From Brevundimonas sp. NIBR10 (lineage in GTDB: Bacteria > Pseudomonadota > Alphaproteobacteria > Caulobacterales > Caulobacteraceae), in assembly GCF_027912515.1 (NCBI RefSeq), contig NZ_CP115464.1, forward strand, positions 1,302,001-1,366,000: a stretch of DNA of 64,000 bases. Direction: 5' to 3'. Shown one piece after another: positions 8,182 through 16,439 of the stretch; within the stretch, counting starts at the first letter, position 1; each line of letters starts with the position of its first letter. Below the pieces are notes generated by a model, which was given only the letters and a program-made list of their open reading frames with translations, made no database searches and was not told where the DNA came from. Made by a program: the position numbers and the translations under genes.

Positions 8182-8487
8182 TCAGGCCGGCTGGCTGAGG
8201 GTGTCGGCGACGCCGTTGAGGAAACTCTGGCGCTTGGCCAGGACGTCGGCTTCCTCGACCAGACGGCCCCGGTTCGGCGTCGACGGGCGGCGGGCCTCGT
8301 CGCGCAGGCGGGTGACCAGGGCCTCCAGATGGCCGGCACCCTTGCGCGCGTCCATCACGGCGGCGTGGGTCCGGGCCTCGGCGATGCGGCGGGGCAGCAT
8401 GTCGGCGTCGTCGGGGCGGAGTTCGGCGCGGACGGCCAGACGGGCGAAATCGTTGGCGTACAGCCGGACGTAGCTCTCTTCGATCAT
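8182..8487 (-). CDS. Small conserved-looking hypothetical protein
   Basis: 101 aa, mostly charged and predicted helical (VRAELRPDDADMLPRRIAEARTHAAVMDARKGAGHLEALVTRLRDEA), with no signal peptide, membrane segment or recognised motif. It converges with the methyltransferase gene, six bases apart. Codon usage and a natural start (MIEESYVRLYANDFARL) suggest a real gene, but I do not recognise the family and assign no function. Confidence 0.6.
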   Translation of the reverse strand: MIEESYVRLYANDFARLAVRAELRPDDADMLPRRIAEARTHAAVMDARKGAGHLEALVTRLRDEARRPSTPNRGRLVEEADVLAKRQSFLNGVADTLSQPA

Positions 8488-8657
8488 GGGGTCGTTTCGG
8501 TCAGGCGGCCAAACCGGAGCGGATCGACCGCCTCGAACGGGCGGTTCGCTCTCGGCGGCCGGGGCTACATATGGTGACGATTGCGCCGATTGCGAGGGGC
8601 GCAGGTGAATGCGGCGTTCGCCCTTGACCCCGCCGCCGGATACGCCTCCAAGCCCGC

Positions 8658-8906
8658 ATGGCCATCGAAACCGTGCACATCGTCCAAGCCTATGTTCAGG
8701 GCCGCGGCAAGGGCCTGAAGGCCGAGCAGCAGATGGGTTGCAAGACGGCGGAAGAGGCGCGGCGCAAGGCCGAGCGGCTGGCCCCCTTGCGGCTGGGGGT
8801 CGTGGCGTTCTCGGCCTCGGCCGACACCGAGATGGGCGACTATGACGAGAACCCGACGATCCTGTTCAAGTCGGGTCAGCTGCCGCCGCCGTGGAACGAG
8901 GACTGA
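8658..8906 (+). CDS. Small hypothetical protein (82 aa)
   Basis: 82 aa with an N-terminal beta-alpha pattern (ETVHIVQAYVQGRGKGLKAEQQMGCKTAEEARRKAERLAPLRLGVVAFSASAD), an acidic segment and a C-terminal ILFKSGQLPPPWNED. The composition and pattern, including an alanine/lysine-rich helix after a glycine turn, look like a genuine small cytoplasmic protein of the kind frequent in Caulobacterales. No function can be assigned. It reads in the same direction as the DUF6065-like gene but is separated from it by about 90 bases. Confidence 0.6.
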   Translation: MAIETVHIVQAYVQGRGKGLKAEQQMGCKTAEEARRKAERLAPLRLGVVAFSASADTEMGDYDENPTILFKSGQLPPPWNED

Positions 8907-8998
8907 CGCCCCTTCGGTATAGACCTGCGCCGCGTCGCTCTTACGAGTGTCTTGGGCCCATGGCATAAGGCCGCGTCGGTAGCGAGTGAGGGCGCGGT

Positions 8999-9853
8999 AT
9001 GAGGAAGCGGCTGAAGGGATCGGCGCCCGAGCGTCCCCGGGGCACCCCCGTCCGGGCCGCCGAGACCGATCTGATCTGCTATGTCCGCCAGGGCTGGGCC
9101 CCGCGCATCGCCCCGGCGTCGGCGCGTCGCGACTGGATGAATGACACACCCGAAAGCTTTGCCTATCGCTGCCTGCCGCTGGCCATCGCCAATGCGCATG
9201 GCTGGGAGGTGCTGAGCCCCTGCGGATTCTCCGCGCGCTGGCATGGCGGGGTGGACGCCAGTTCGGTCGAGATCGTGCTCGACAAGGGGGCGGACCCCAA
9301 GTCGGCACCCCATTCCCTGTTCGGCAGCGGGACCATCACCTTCCACGTCGACGGGATCATGCGCACGTCCGAAGGCTGGAACCTGTGGGTCGGGGGGCCG
9401 CCCAACGCCATCAAGGATGGCATCGCGCCGCTCGGTGGTGTGATCGAGACCGACTGGTCGCCCTATACCTTCACCATGAACTGGCGCTTCACCCGGCCCG
9501 ACGTGTGGATCCGGTTCGAGGAGAACGAGCCCTTCTGCTTCTTCTTCCCGACCCCGCGCGGGGTGGTCGATCGGCTCAAGCCCGAACTGCGTCCGATGGA
9601 GGACGAGCCCGAACTGCTCAGGACCTTCGACGCCTGGAGCGCCGCACGTCGGGCCTTTCAGGAATGGGTCAAGAAGGCCAAACCCTCGGCCCCCGCCGAC
9701 CAGTGGCAGAAGCTCTACTATCGCGGCCTGCATCCCGCGGGGCAGCCGGGCGCGGCGGATCACGAGTCCAAGCTGCGGCTGTCGCCGTTCCGTCAGACGG
9801 GGTCCAGGCGAGTCTGTCCGGTGAGCCATGACGACGGCAAGCCGCGCGGCTGA
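8999..9853 (+). CDS. DUF6065-like protein
   Basis: 284 aa, cytoplasmic, rich in aromatic residues. Characteristic segments are DWMNDTPESFAYRCLPLAIA, NAHGWEVLSPCGFSARWHGG, SEGWNLWVGGPPNAIKDG and TMNWRFTRPDVWIRFEENEPF, which match my memory of the DUF6065 family. Function is unknown. The C-terminal 40 residues (LRLSPFRQTGSRRVCPVSHDDGKPRG) are low in structure. There is no signal peptide. The family name is from recall and has not been verified against a profile. Confidence 0.65.
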   Translation: MRKRLKGSAPERPRGTPVRAAETDLICYVRQGWAPRIAPASARRDWMNDTPESFAYRCLPLAIANAHGWEVLSPCGFSARWHGGVDASSVEIVLDKGADPKSAPHSLFGSGTITFHVDGIMRTSEGWNLWVGGPPNAIKDGIAPLGGVIETDWSPYTFTMNWRFTRPDVWIRFEENEPFCFFFPTPRGVVDRLKPELRPMEDEPELLRTFDAWSAARRAFQEWVKKAKPSAPADQWQKLYYRGLHPAGQPGAADHESKLRLSPFRQTGSRRVCPVSHDDGKPRG

Positions 9854-9987
9854 CCGATCGGTAACCCGCGCGCCATGGTTTGGGCCGATTGGGTCATCAC
9901 GCTGGCGTGAGGTCTTCACGCGGCGTTCACCACAATGGGCGTTTTGGTGAGACGCGCGAACGGCTATGACGGCCGGGGTTTCTGAGG

Positions 9988-12078
9988 ATGTCGATGGCCG
10001 GTCCGGGGTTCGGAAACAAGACTGCGAATGGCGGCGGGGGCGGACCCAAGCCCGCGCGCACCCGGCTGCAGCAGGTCGTCTACTGGGGATCGGTGCTGGC
10101 CGTCTGGGGGGTGATCTTCCTGGTGGTGTTCTTTGCCGTGTTCGCGCGGGGACTGCCTGACACCTCCAGCCTGTACAACGTCGATCGCCAGCCTTCGATC
10201 ACCTATCTGGATCGCAACGGCGCCCTCATCGCGACACGGGGGACGCAGCAGGCACCGCCGGCCGATCTGGAGAGCCTGCCCGACTATGTGCCGGCCGCCT
10301 TTATCGCCATCGAGGACCGGCGGTTCTGGTGGCATCCGGGGTTCGATCCTATCGGCATGAGCCGGGCCATGGTGTCCAACATGCGGGCCGGGCGGATCGT
10401 CCAGGGCGGCTCGACCCTGACCCAGCAGCTGGCCAAGAACCTGTTCCTGACGCCCGACCAGAACATGCGGCGCAAGGTGCAGGAGCTGATGCTGGCCGTC
10501 TGGCTGGAGATGAAGTTCTCCAAGAAGGAGATCCTGGCCCTCTATCTGAACCGCGTCTATTTCGGTGCCGGGGCTTACGGGATCGAGGCGGCGTCGCAGC
10601 GGTATTTCGACAAGCCGGCCAAAAACCTGGCGGTCGGTGAGGCGGCGCTGCTGGCGGGGCTGCTCAAGGCTCCGTCACGCTACTCGCCGGTGTCCGAGAG
10701 TGAACGGGCGGCGACCCGGGCCACCGTGGTGCTGAACCAGATGCAGGAAACCGGCGTCATCACCGCCGCCCAGCGCGAGCAGGCGGTGCTGGAACCGGTG
10801 CGGGTGTCGCGGACGCTGGCCACCCAGCACGCCCAGTATTTCATCGACTGGCTGGACAAGGAAATCCGCGGCCTGGTCGGCGAACCGACCGAGGACATGG
10901 TCGTGGAGACGACGCTCGACCTGACTATCCAGACGGCGGCGGAGCGGGCCGTGAACCGCATCCTGGAGCGGGATGCGGGCAAGGGCGTGCAGCAGGCGGC
11001 CCTGGTGGCGCTGGACGGCGACGGCCGGGTGCGGGCCATGATCGGCGGCAAATCCTATGCCGACAGCCAGTTCAACCGGGCCGTCGATGCGCGGCGTCAG
11101 GCGGGGTCGTCGTGGAAGCCCTTCGTCTATCTGGCGGCGGTCGAGGCCGGCTATACGCCCCAGACGCCGGTGGTCGATGAGCCGATCCAGATCGGCACCT
11201 GGTCGCCCCGCAACTATTCCGGAAACTTCGGTGGGCCGACGACCCTGGGCGCGGCGCTGCAGAACTCGACCAATACGGTGGCGGCCTATGTCGCCGACCA
11301 GATCGGGCGCGACGCGGTCAGCCGGGCAGCGCGTCGGCTCGGGATCACCTCACGGATCGGGCTTGAGCCTGCCATGGCGCTGGGGACCACCGACGTGTCG
11401 CCGATCGAGATGGCGACGGCCTATGACGCCTTCGCCAACGGCGGGCGGCGGGTCGAGGCCTACGGCATCAACCGCATCCGGACGCCTTCTGGACGGGTGA
11501 TCTACAACCGCTCGGCGCGCGAGGGCATTGGGGCCCAGGCGATCAACAATCCGGCGCTGTATTATATGAATCAGATGCTGCGCGGGGTGATCGCGGGCGG
11601 GACGGGGGCCTCGGCCGCCATTCCCGGGCGCGATCTGGCGGGCAAGACGGGCACCACCTCGGACTACAAGGACGCCTGGTTCGTCGGCTATACCGGCGGC
11701 TTCGTGGCGGCGGTCTGGGTCGGCAAGGACGACGCTACCCCCATGCGCGGCGTGACCGGCGGCGGGGCCCCGGCCGCGATCTGGAAGGGCTTCATGACGG
11801 CCGCCCTGCCGCGACTGAACGCCCCGGCCATCCCCAACGGACCGGCCATGCCCGAGGGCTGGATCGCGCCCGATCCGGTCGGCGACCTGATGGGCAATAT
11901 CGAGGACCCTTACGCGACCGGCGAGGCCGCCGATCCCAATGCCGGGGTGTTCGACGACCCGACCGCGCCGCAGCCGAGGCTGGAGGTCACACCGCCGTCG
12001 CGCCGCATCGACCCGCCGGACCAGCGGCCGGAGCCGGATGCCCCGCCGGAGAAGCGCAGCGACCCGCTGTTCTTCTGA
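9988..12078 (+). CDS. Class A penicillin-binding protein (PBP1A-type)
   Basis: 696 aa, a bifunctional peptidoglycan glycosyltransferase/DD-transpeptidase anchored in the inner membrane. A basic Gly-rich cytoplasmic tail is followed by one transmembrane helix (about 28-50). The GT51 domain shows catalytic Glu109 in FIAIEDRRFWWHPGFD, the motif QGGSTLTQQLAKNLFL and ELMLAVWLEMKFSKKEILA. The transpeptidase domain has the active-site SSWK (Ser374 to Lys377), SxN as STN at 427-429 and KTGT at 553-556. The C-terminus is a proline/acidic-rich tail. The start has a nearby GAG-rich ribosome-binding region and a preceding gap of 134 bases in which no gene is seen. Convergent with the YihY gene. Confidence 0.95.
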   Translation: MSMAGPGFGNKTANGGGGGPKPARTRLQQVVYWGSVLAVWGVIFLVVFFAVFARGLPDTSSLYNVDRQPSITYLDRNGALIATRGTQQAPPADLESLPDYVPAAFIAIEDRRFWWHPGFDPIGMSRAMVSNMRAGRIVQGGSTLTQQLAKNLFLTPDQNMRRKVQELMLAVWLEMKFSKKEILALYLNRVYFGAGAYGIEAASQRYFDKPAKNLAVGEAALLAGLLKAPSRYSPVSESERAATRATVVLNQMQETGVITAAQREQAVLEPVRVSRTLATQHAQYFIDWLDKEIRGLVGEPTEDMVVETTLDLTIQTAAERAVNRILERDAGKGVQQAALVALDGDGRVRAMIGGKSYADSQFNRAVDARRQAGSSWKPFVYLAAVEAGYTPQTPVVDEPIQIGTWSPRNYSGNFGGPTTLGAALQNSTNTVAAYVADQIGRDAVSRAARRLGITSRIGLEPAMALGTTDVSPIEMATAYDAFANGGRRVEAYGINRIRTPSGRVIYNRSAREGIGAQAINNPALYYMNQMLRGVIAGGTGASAAIPGRDLAGKTGTTSDYKDAWFVGYTGGFVAAVWVGKDDATPMRGVTGGGAPAAIWKGFMTAALPRLNAPAIPNGPAMPEGWIAPDPVGDLMGNIEDPYATGEAADPNAGVFDDPTAPQPRLEVTPPSRRIDPPDQRPEPDAPPEKRSDPLFF

Positions 12079-12091
12079 GTGGCCCCGGAGG

Positions 12092-13351
12092 TCAGGTCGT
12101 GGTCTTGCCGCCTGACGCCTTGACCTTTCGCTTGGTCAGGCGATCGGCGACGGCCTCGGTGTGCTTCAGGGTGAAGGCCAGGGCCGCCGGGTTGCCGCGA
12201 CGGGCCCCGACGCTGTCGGCCACCAGGGCACCGCGTTCGCCCAGGGGTTTGGGTGCGCCGGTGGTGGTGTCGACGGCCGTCTGATGCTCGATCTCGGCAT
12301 TGACCTCGGCCCCCATCAGGATGATCTGCACCGTGATCCAGATCCACAGCAGAAAGCCCATGAAGGCCGCCAGGGGCCCGTAGGAATCGGTCCTGACAAA
12401 GGTGGTCAGGTACCAGCTGAACAGGAAGGAGACGCTGAGGCTCAGGACCGCTGCAAACAGGGCCCCCGGCGTCAGCCAGCGCCACCGGGCCTTCTGGCGA
12501 CAGGGCCCGAAGCGATAGATGACGGTCAGGGCCGTGACATAGACCAGGAACAGCACCGGCCAGCGCAGCCAGGCCAGATGGGCGAACTCATCCTCCAGGC
12601 CGAACACCGACAGGACGACGGGGACCCCGACGACCAGGGCGGCGGTCAGCAGCACGGACGCAAGACCCGTCAGGGTGAAGGCCAGACAGATCAGGTTGTA
12701 GCGGACGATGTTGCGTTTCTCGACCTCGTGATAGGCGACGTTCAGCCCATAGAAGAGCGTCTTGATCCCGCCGTTGGCCGTCCACAGCGACAGGCCGAAG
12801 GTCCAGATCAGGGTGAAGGTCAGCTGGGACGAGGTGTTGGACGCCAGCCGCTGCATCTCCCCACCCAGGAATCCGGCGACATTGGCGGGCAGGACCGAAT
12901 AGAGGAATTGCAGCCGGCTCCAGGCGTCGGCCGGATCGGCGAACAAGCCATACAGGGTGACGAAGGCCGCCAGGGTCGGGAACAGGCTCAGCACCATGAA
13001 GAAGGTCACGCCCCCCGCCACGAACCCGACCCGATCCCCGAAATAAGCCCCCCCGACCCGCCAGCCGATATCGACCCAGCCCTTGTGCGGGATGTGCTCC
13101 GGCCGCGCCGCCAGACGTCCTCGACCCGGATCTCGGCGGTCGTGATCCTCGGGCGTCGGCGCAGGCGGTGTCAGGGCTTCGGGGCGTCGGGGTCTGAGCT
13201 CGATCCCGAACTTGTGCCCCTTGGCATACAGCAGATGCGCCGCCCCGGCCCCGGCGGCGAGCCCTGCGACCGCGGCACCGACGAAGCGCCAGAGGGTGGT
13301 GACGCCAACCGATGCCTTGCGGTTCCTGGTCGGCGGCGTAAGTCTGATCAT
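12092..13351 (-). CDS. YihY/virulence factor BrkB family membrane protein
   Basis: 419 aa, an integral membrane protein with six hydrophobic segments in the centre. The segment FVAGGVTFFMVLSLFPTLAA and the FGLSLWTANGGIKTLFYGLN region are typical of the YihY/BrkB fold. An N-terminal extension of about 95 residues (one hydrophobic segment VGAAVAGLAAGAGAAHLLY, then Pro/Arg-rich) precedes the core. The C-terminal cytoplasmic tail is Lys-rich. The molecular function of the family is unsettled; the old ribonuclease BN label is wrong. Convergent with the penicillin-binding protein gene. Confidence 0.9.
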   Translation of the reverse strand: MIRLTPPTRNRKASVGVTTLWRFVGAAVAGLAAGAGAAHLLYAKGHKFGIELRPRRPEALTPPAPTPEDHDRRDPGRGRLAARPEHIPHKGWVDIGWRVGGAYFGDRVGFVAGGVTFFMVLSLFPTLAAFVTLYGLFADPADAWSRLQFLYSVLPANVAGFLGGEMQRLASNTSSQLTFTLIWTFGLSLWTANGGIKTLFYGLNVAYHEVEKRNIVRYNLICLAFTLTGLASVLLTAALVVGVPVVLSVFGLEDEFAHLAWLRWPVLFLVYVTALTVIYRFGPCRQKARWRWLTPGALFAAVLSLSVSFLFSWYLTTFVRTDSYGPLAAFMGFLLWIWITVQIILMGAEVNAEIEHQTAVDTTTGAPKPLGERGALVADSVGARRGNPAALAFTLKHTEAVADRLTKRKVKASGGKTTT

Positions 13352-13406
13352 GCCCGGCTAACGGTCGAGCTTGGCTGTCGTTCCAGCACGTGACGGGGAG
13401 GACCCG

Positions 13407-14297
13407 GTGTTTCGCTCGATCATCATCGCTTCAGCCCTCATGATGTCCGCGATCCCTGTTCCCCGAACCTCACCTTCCGGACTCGACCTGCAAGATCCTA
13501 CGACCGGAGCCTGGTCGGAAGAGGCTTTTGATCGAGCGGTCGCCAAACCGGTCTCCGCATGGGCGCGCCAGGGACGGATTGAAGGAGACAGGCGTTTTGA
13601 AACACTTCTCGGAACCGTGGGGCAGGATCACACTGAGCGCACCCGGCTGCTCACCGCGTATGGAATGGCAATATTCGCGCGGGACGAGAAGGCTGCGAGC
13701 CTGCCCTATCTGAAGCGCGCGGCGACCGAAGCCAGAAGTGCCTTCACGCCGAATAGCCGCCAGCTCGCGATGGCGCTCGCCGACTACGCGACGGTCGAAT
13801 TCGAGGTTCTGGGCGATGACGTCACGCCTGAGGCAGAGCAAATGACACGGGAGGCCTATGGTATCCGGATGCGAATCCTGGGTTTGCATCATGACGAGAC
13901 CCGGTCATCGCGAGGAACTTTGAGCAGGATCGAAGAGCTACCGTCTCGCATCAGGGGCAATGCGGAGAAGCTCGCGGTCGTCTCGCGGCGATACGAGGCC
14001 CTCTTGGCGTCACCGTCTGGTCGGCTTCTGGAACCTTGGGAGGCCGAAAGTCTGCAAGATCAGTGGATCGACATGCTGATCGCGAACCGGCGGCCTGATC
14101 TGGCCTGCGCGGCCCTGGTCAGTCTCCAGTCCGGTCCCGGTCGAGCCGGAAGCCCCTGGCTTGGCCGAGTGATCGGTCAGAAACTTCAGGATGCGGGCTA
14201 CACCCGTCAAGCGGAACCGCTGTTGGGTGCGGAACCGGACCTGGACATTCTGAAGGACACCAACATTCCGCCACCCGTCGTCAGGTGCGCCCCATGA
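13407..14297 (+). CDS. Exported helical-repeat (TPR-like) protein
   Basis: 296 aa from a GTG start at 13407, chosen because it follows a strong ribosome-binding site (ACGGGGAGGA) and leads straight into a signal peptide (FRSIIIASALMMSAIPVP). The mature part is helical, with segments such as RTRLLTAYGMAIFARDEKAA, RQLAMALADYATVEFEVLGD and AYGIRMRILGLHHDETRSS, resembling kinesin-light-chain-style tetratricopeptide repeats. No catalytic motif is visible. Codon use is slightly less GC-rich than in neighbours. Its stop overlaps the MOSC start (ATGA), although a functional link is not evident. Confidence 0.6.
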   Translation: MFRSIIIASALMMSAIPVPRTSPSGLDLQDPTTGAWSEEAFDRAVAKPVSAWARQGRIEGDRRFETLLGTVGQDHTERTRLLTAYGMAIFARDEKAASLPYLKRAATEARSAFTPNSRQLAMALADYATVEFEVLGDDVTPEAEQMTREAYGIRMRILGLHHDETRSSRGTLSRIEELPSRIRGNAEKLAVVSRRYEALLASPSGRLLEPWEAESLQDQWIDMLIANRRPDLACAALVSLQSGPGRAGSPWLGRVIGQKLQDAGYTRQAEPLLGAEPDLDILKDTNIPPPVVRCAP

Positions 14298-15076
14298 CCG
14301 CCCGCATCGCCGCCCTGTATCGCCACCCGGTCAAGGGGTTCACGCCTGAGCCGCTGGAGGCCGCCGTGCTGGAGGCCGACGGCTGGTTTCCGGGCGACCG
14401 GATCTGGGCGGTGGAGAACGGGGTGTCGGGGTTCGATCCGGCGGTCCCTGCGCATCTGCCCAAGCAGAAGTTCACGGTGCTGATGCGCCAGGCGATCCTG
14501 GCGCGGGTGCGAACGCGGTGGGATGAGGCGGCGAATGTGCTGCACGCGGAGATGGATTGCGAGCCCCTGGCCGTGCGGATGGACGATGCCGGCGACCGCG
14601 CCGAGTTCTGCGAGAGGCTGGCGGCGTTTCTGGGCGACGAGGCGACGGGGCCGCTCAGGCTGATCGAGGCCGGGCCGCGCCATCGGTTCATGGATTCGAT
14701 GCGGGGCCGGGTGTCGGTGCTGAACCTGGCCAGTGTCCGCGATCTGGAACAACGGCTGGGGCGGCCGGTGGACCCCTTGCGGTTCCGGGCCAATGTCTGG
14801 GTCGAGGGCTGGCAGCCGTGGGCCGAGAACGGTTGGGGACGGCCGGACGCCGAAGCGGCGGGGCCGGTGCTGGGCCTCGGTGCGGTGACCCTGCGTGGCG
14901 ACAAGCCGATCGTGCGCTGTGCCGCCACCGAGGTCGATCCGGCGACGGGGATGCGGGACATGGCGGTGGTCAAGAGCCTGCATGACCTCTACGGCCATGT
15001 GCTGACGGGCCTGTATTGTTCGATCGAAACGGGTGGTCGCATCGCGGTCGGTGATCCGGTAATCAGCCCGGCATGA
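14294..15076 (+). CDS. MOSC domain-containing protein
   Basis: 260 aa. The N-terminus (IAALYRHPVKGFTPEPLEAA) is the MOSC N-terminal beta-barrel signature, and the MOSC domain follows with PLRFRANVWVEGWQPWAEN and LHDLYGHVLTGLYCSIETGG. MOSC proteins bind or deliver sulfur or molybdenum cofactor, as in the mARC/YcbX and MoCo sulfurase families. The usual conserved Cys equivalent is probably in IVRCAATEVDPATG. The start is ATG 14294, overlapping the previous stop; its own stop overlaps prmC (ATGA). Confidence 0.85.
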   Translation: MTARIAALYRHPVKGFTPEPLEAAVLEADGWFPGDRIWAVENGVSGFDPAVPAHLPKQKFTVLMRQAILARVRTRWDEAANVLHAEMDCEPLAVRMDDAGDRAEFCERLAAFLGDEATGPLRLIEAGPRHRFMDSMRGRVSVLNLASVRDLEQRLGRPVDPLRFRANVWVEGWQPWAENGWGRPDAEAAGPVLGLGAVTLRGDKPIVRCAATEVDPATGMRDMAVVKSLHDLYGHVLTGLYCSIETGGRIAVGDPVISPA

Positions 15077-15957
15077 GCGAACAGATCACCCTCGTTTCCG
15101 CATGGAAGTCGGCGCAGGCCCGGTTGAAGGCCGGCCGTATCGACAGCCCCTCCATCGACGCCCGCCTGTTGCTGGAGGCCGCGACCGGGGCCAGCCGGAT
15201 GGACATCCTGACCGATCCCTATCGCGCCGTGACGGCCGAACAGGCGGAGGTGATGGACGGCTATGTCGAGCGGCGGCTGAGGCGGGAGCCGGTGTCGCGC
15301 ATCCTGGGCCGCAAGGGGTTCTGGAAGATCATGCTGAACGTCACCCCCGACGTGCTCAGCCCCCGACCGGACACCGAGACCATCCTCGACATCGCCATGC
15401 TGGCGTTTGCACCGCATGAGGCCTTCAGCATGATCGACCTGGGGACCGGGTCGGGGGCTATCCTGCTGGCCGTGCTGGCGGAGCGTCCGGCGGCGTCCGG
15501 CGTCGGCACCGACATCTCGTCCGAGGCCCTGGCGGTGGCGAAGGAGAATGCGGCCAATCTCGATCTCGACGGTCGCGCCGCCTTCCTGAGGACCGAATGG
15601 GCGGCGGGATTCGGGGATCACAGCTTCGACTTCGTGGCGTCCAACCCGCCCTATATCCCGACCGACGACATCGCCGGCCTGGACCCCGAGGTGCGCGAGC
15701 ACGATCCGATCCTGGCCCTGGACGGCGGGCCGGACGGGTTGCAGGCTTACCGCGACCTCGCCCCCGAGATCATGCGTATCTTGAAGCCCGGTGGGACCTT
15801 TGCCGTCGAGATCGGCTTCGATCAGGGCCCGCAGGTCAAGGCCCTGTTCGAGGCGGCCGGGTTCGAGGGGGTGATCGTCGTCAAGGATCTGGGCGACCGG
15901 CACCGGGTGGTGACGAACGGGCCGGACCCGAGGACGAATCCGATACCGAAGATGTAG
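15073..15957 (+). CDS. prmC: Peptide chain release factor N5-glutamine methyltransferase
   Basis: 294 aa. PrmC/HemK methylates the Gln of the GGQ motif of release factors RF1 and RF2. An N-terminal helical domain (about 1-85) precedes a Rossmann methyltransferase domain with motif I MIDLGTGSGAILLAVLAE and the catalytic NPPY at residues 191-194 in FDFVASNPPYIPTDD. PRPDTETILD is also typical of the family. prmC usually follows prfA; here the upstream neighbour is the MOSC gene. The stop is directly followed by an inverted repeat. Confidence 0.95.
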   Translation: MSEQITLVSAWKSAQARLKAGRIDSPSIDARLLLEAATGASRMDILTDPYRAVTAEQAEVMDGYVERRLRREPVSRILGRKGFWKIMLNVTPDVLSPRPDTETILDIAMLAFAPHEAFSMIDLGTGSGAILLAVLAERPAASGVGTDISSEALAVAKENAANLDLDGRAAFLRTEWAAGFGDHSFDFVASNPPYIPTDDIAGLDPEVREHDPILALDGGPDGLQAYRDLAPEIMRILKPGGTFAVEIGFDQGPQVKALFEAAGFEGVIVVKDLGDRHRVVTNGPDPRTNPIPKM

Positions 15958-16150
15958 TCTCCTCCCCGTCGCGCAGCGATGGGGAGGTGGATCGGAGGCC
16001 GCTTGGCCGACGAGACGGAGGGGGCGACTCGGTCTCCAGAGTTGGGGCTGTTGAATGACTCACCGTCGATAGCGTGTCGCCCCCTCCGTCACGGCGCTGA
16101 AGACGCGCCGCGACACCTCCCCATTCGCCAGGCGGCGAACGGGGAGGAGA
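15958..16150. repeat. Long imperfect inverted repeat after prmC
   Basis: The outer arms, 15958-15992 and 16114-16150, match as inverted copies (TCTCCTCCCCGTCGC against GGCGAACGGGGAGGAGA) with a few mismatches, and each arm can form its own small hairpin. The inner pair is perfect over 15 bases: GACGGAGGGGGCGAC at 16014-16028 and its inverse at 16076-16090. It begins one base after the prmC stop codon. No ORF or transposase is inside. Probably a palindromic extragenic element that may also end or stabilise the upstream transcript. Confidence 0.8.
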
Positions 16151-16439
16151 CCATGCCCTCGCGGCCCCTCACGATTACCCCTTGGAAATCAGCCCGGGCC
16201 ACGCTAAGTCTTGCGTCGTCTCCCACCCAAACCGCACGCCTCGAACCGACCGCCGGTTCCAGTCACGCGCGCCGAGGGCTGTGATGGTCGGGCCGGTCGC
16301 CCGGCGGACCACGGGGCGGCGACGGATTTCCGATCACATCGTCAGCGGGGATGGGCCCCGAACGAGACGGAACGACGAAACGAACGGACCAGGACGCAGA
16401 CGCGATCCGGTCGTTCCCTCGAAAGCACGGTATCGTCTC
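16151..16439 (+). other. Untranslated stretch upstream of the DUF4167 gene
   Basis: About 290 bases between the inverted repeat and the DUF4167 start. The DUF4167 frame is open through most of it, but the translation (Arg/Pro-rich, MEISPGHAKSC onward) does not look like protein. I see no clear promoter, riboswitch or small gene here. A long 5' leader is possible. Confidence 0.4.

Noticed and set aside
16182..16439. N-terminal extension of the DUF4167 protein
   Set aside because: The extra residues (MEISPGHAKSC and Arg/Pro-rich sequence) are not protein-like, whereas the domain starts normally from ATG 16440.
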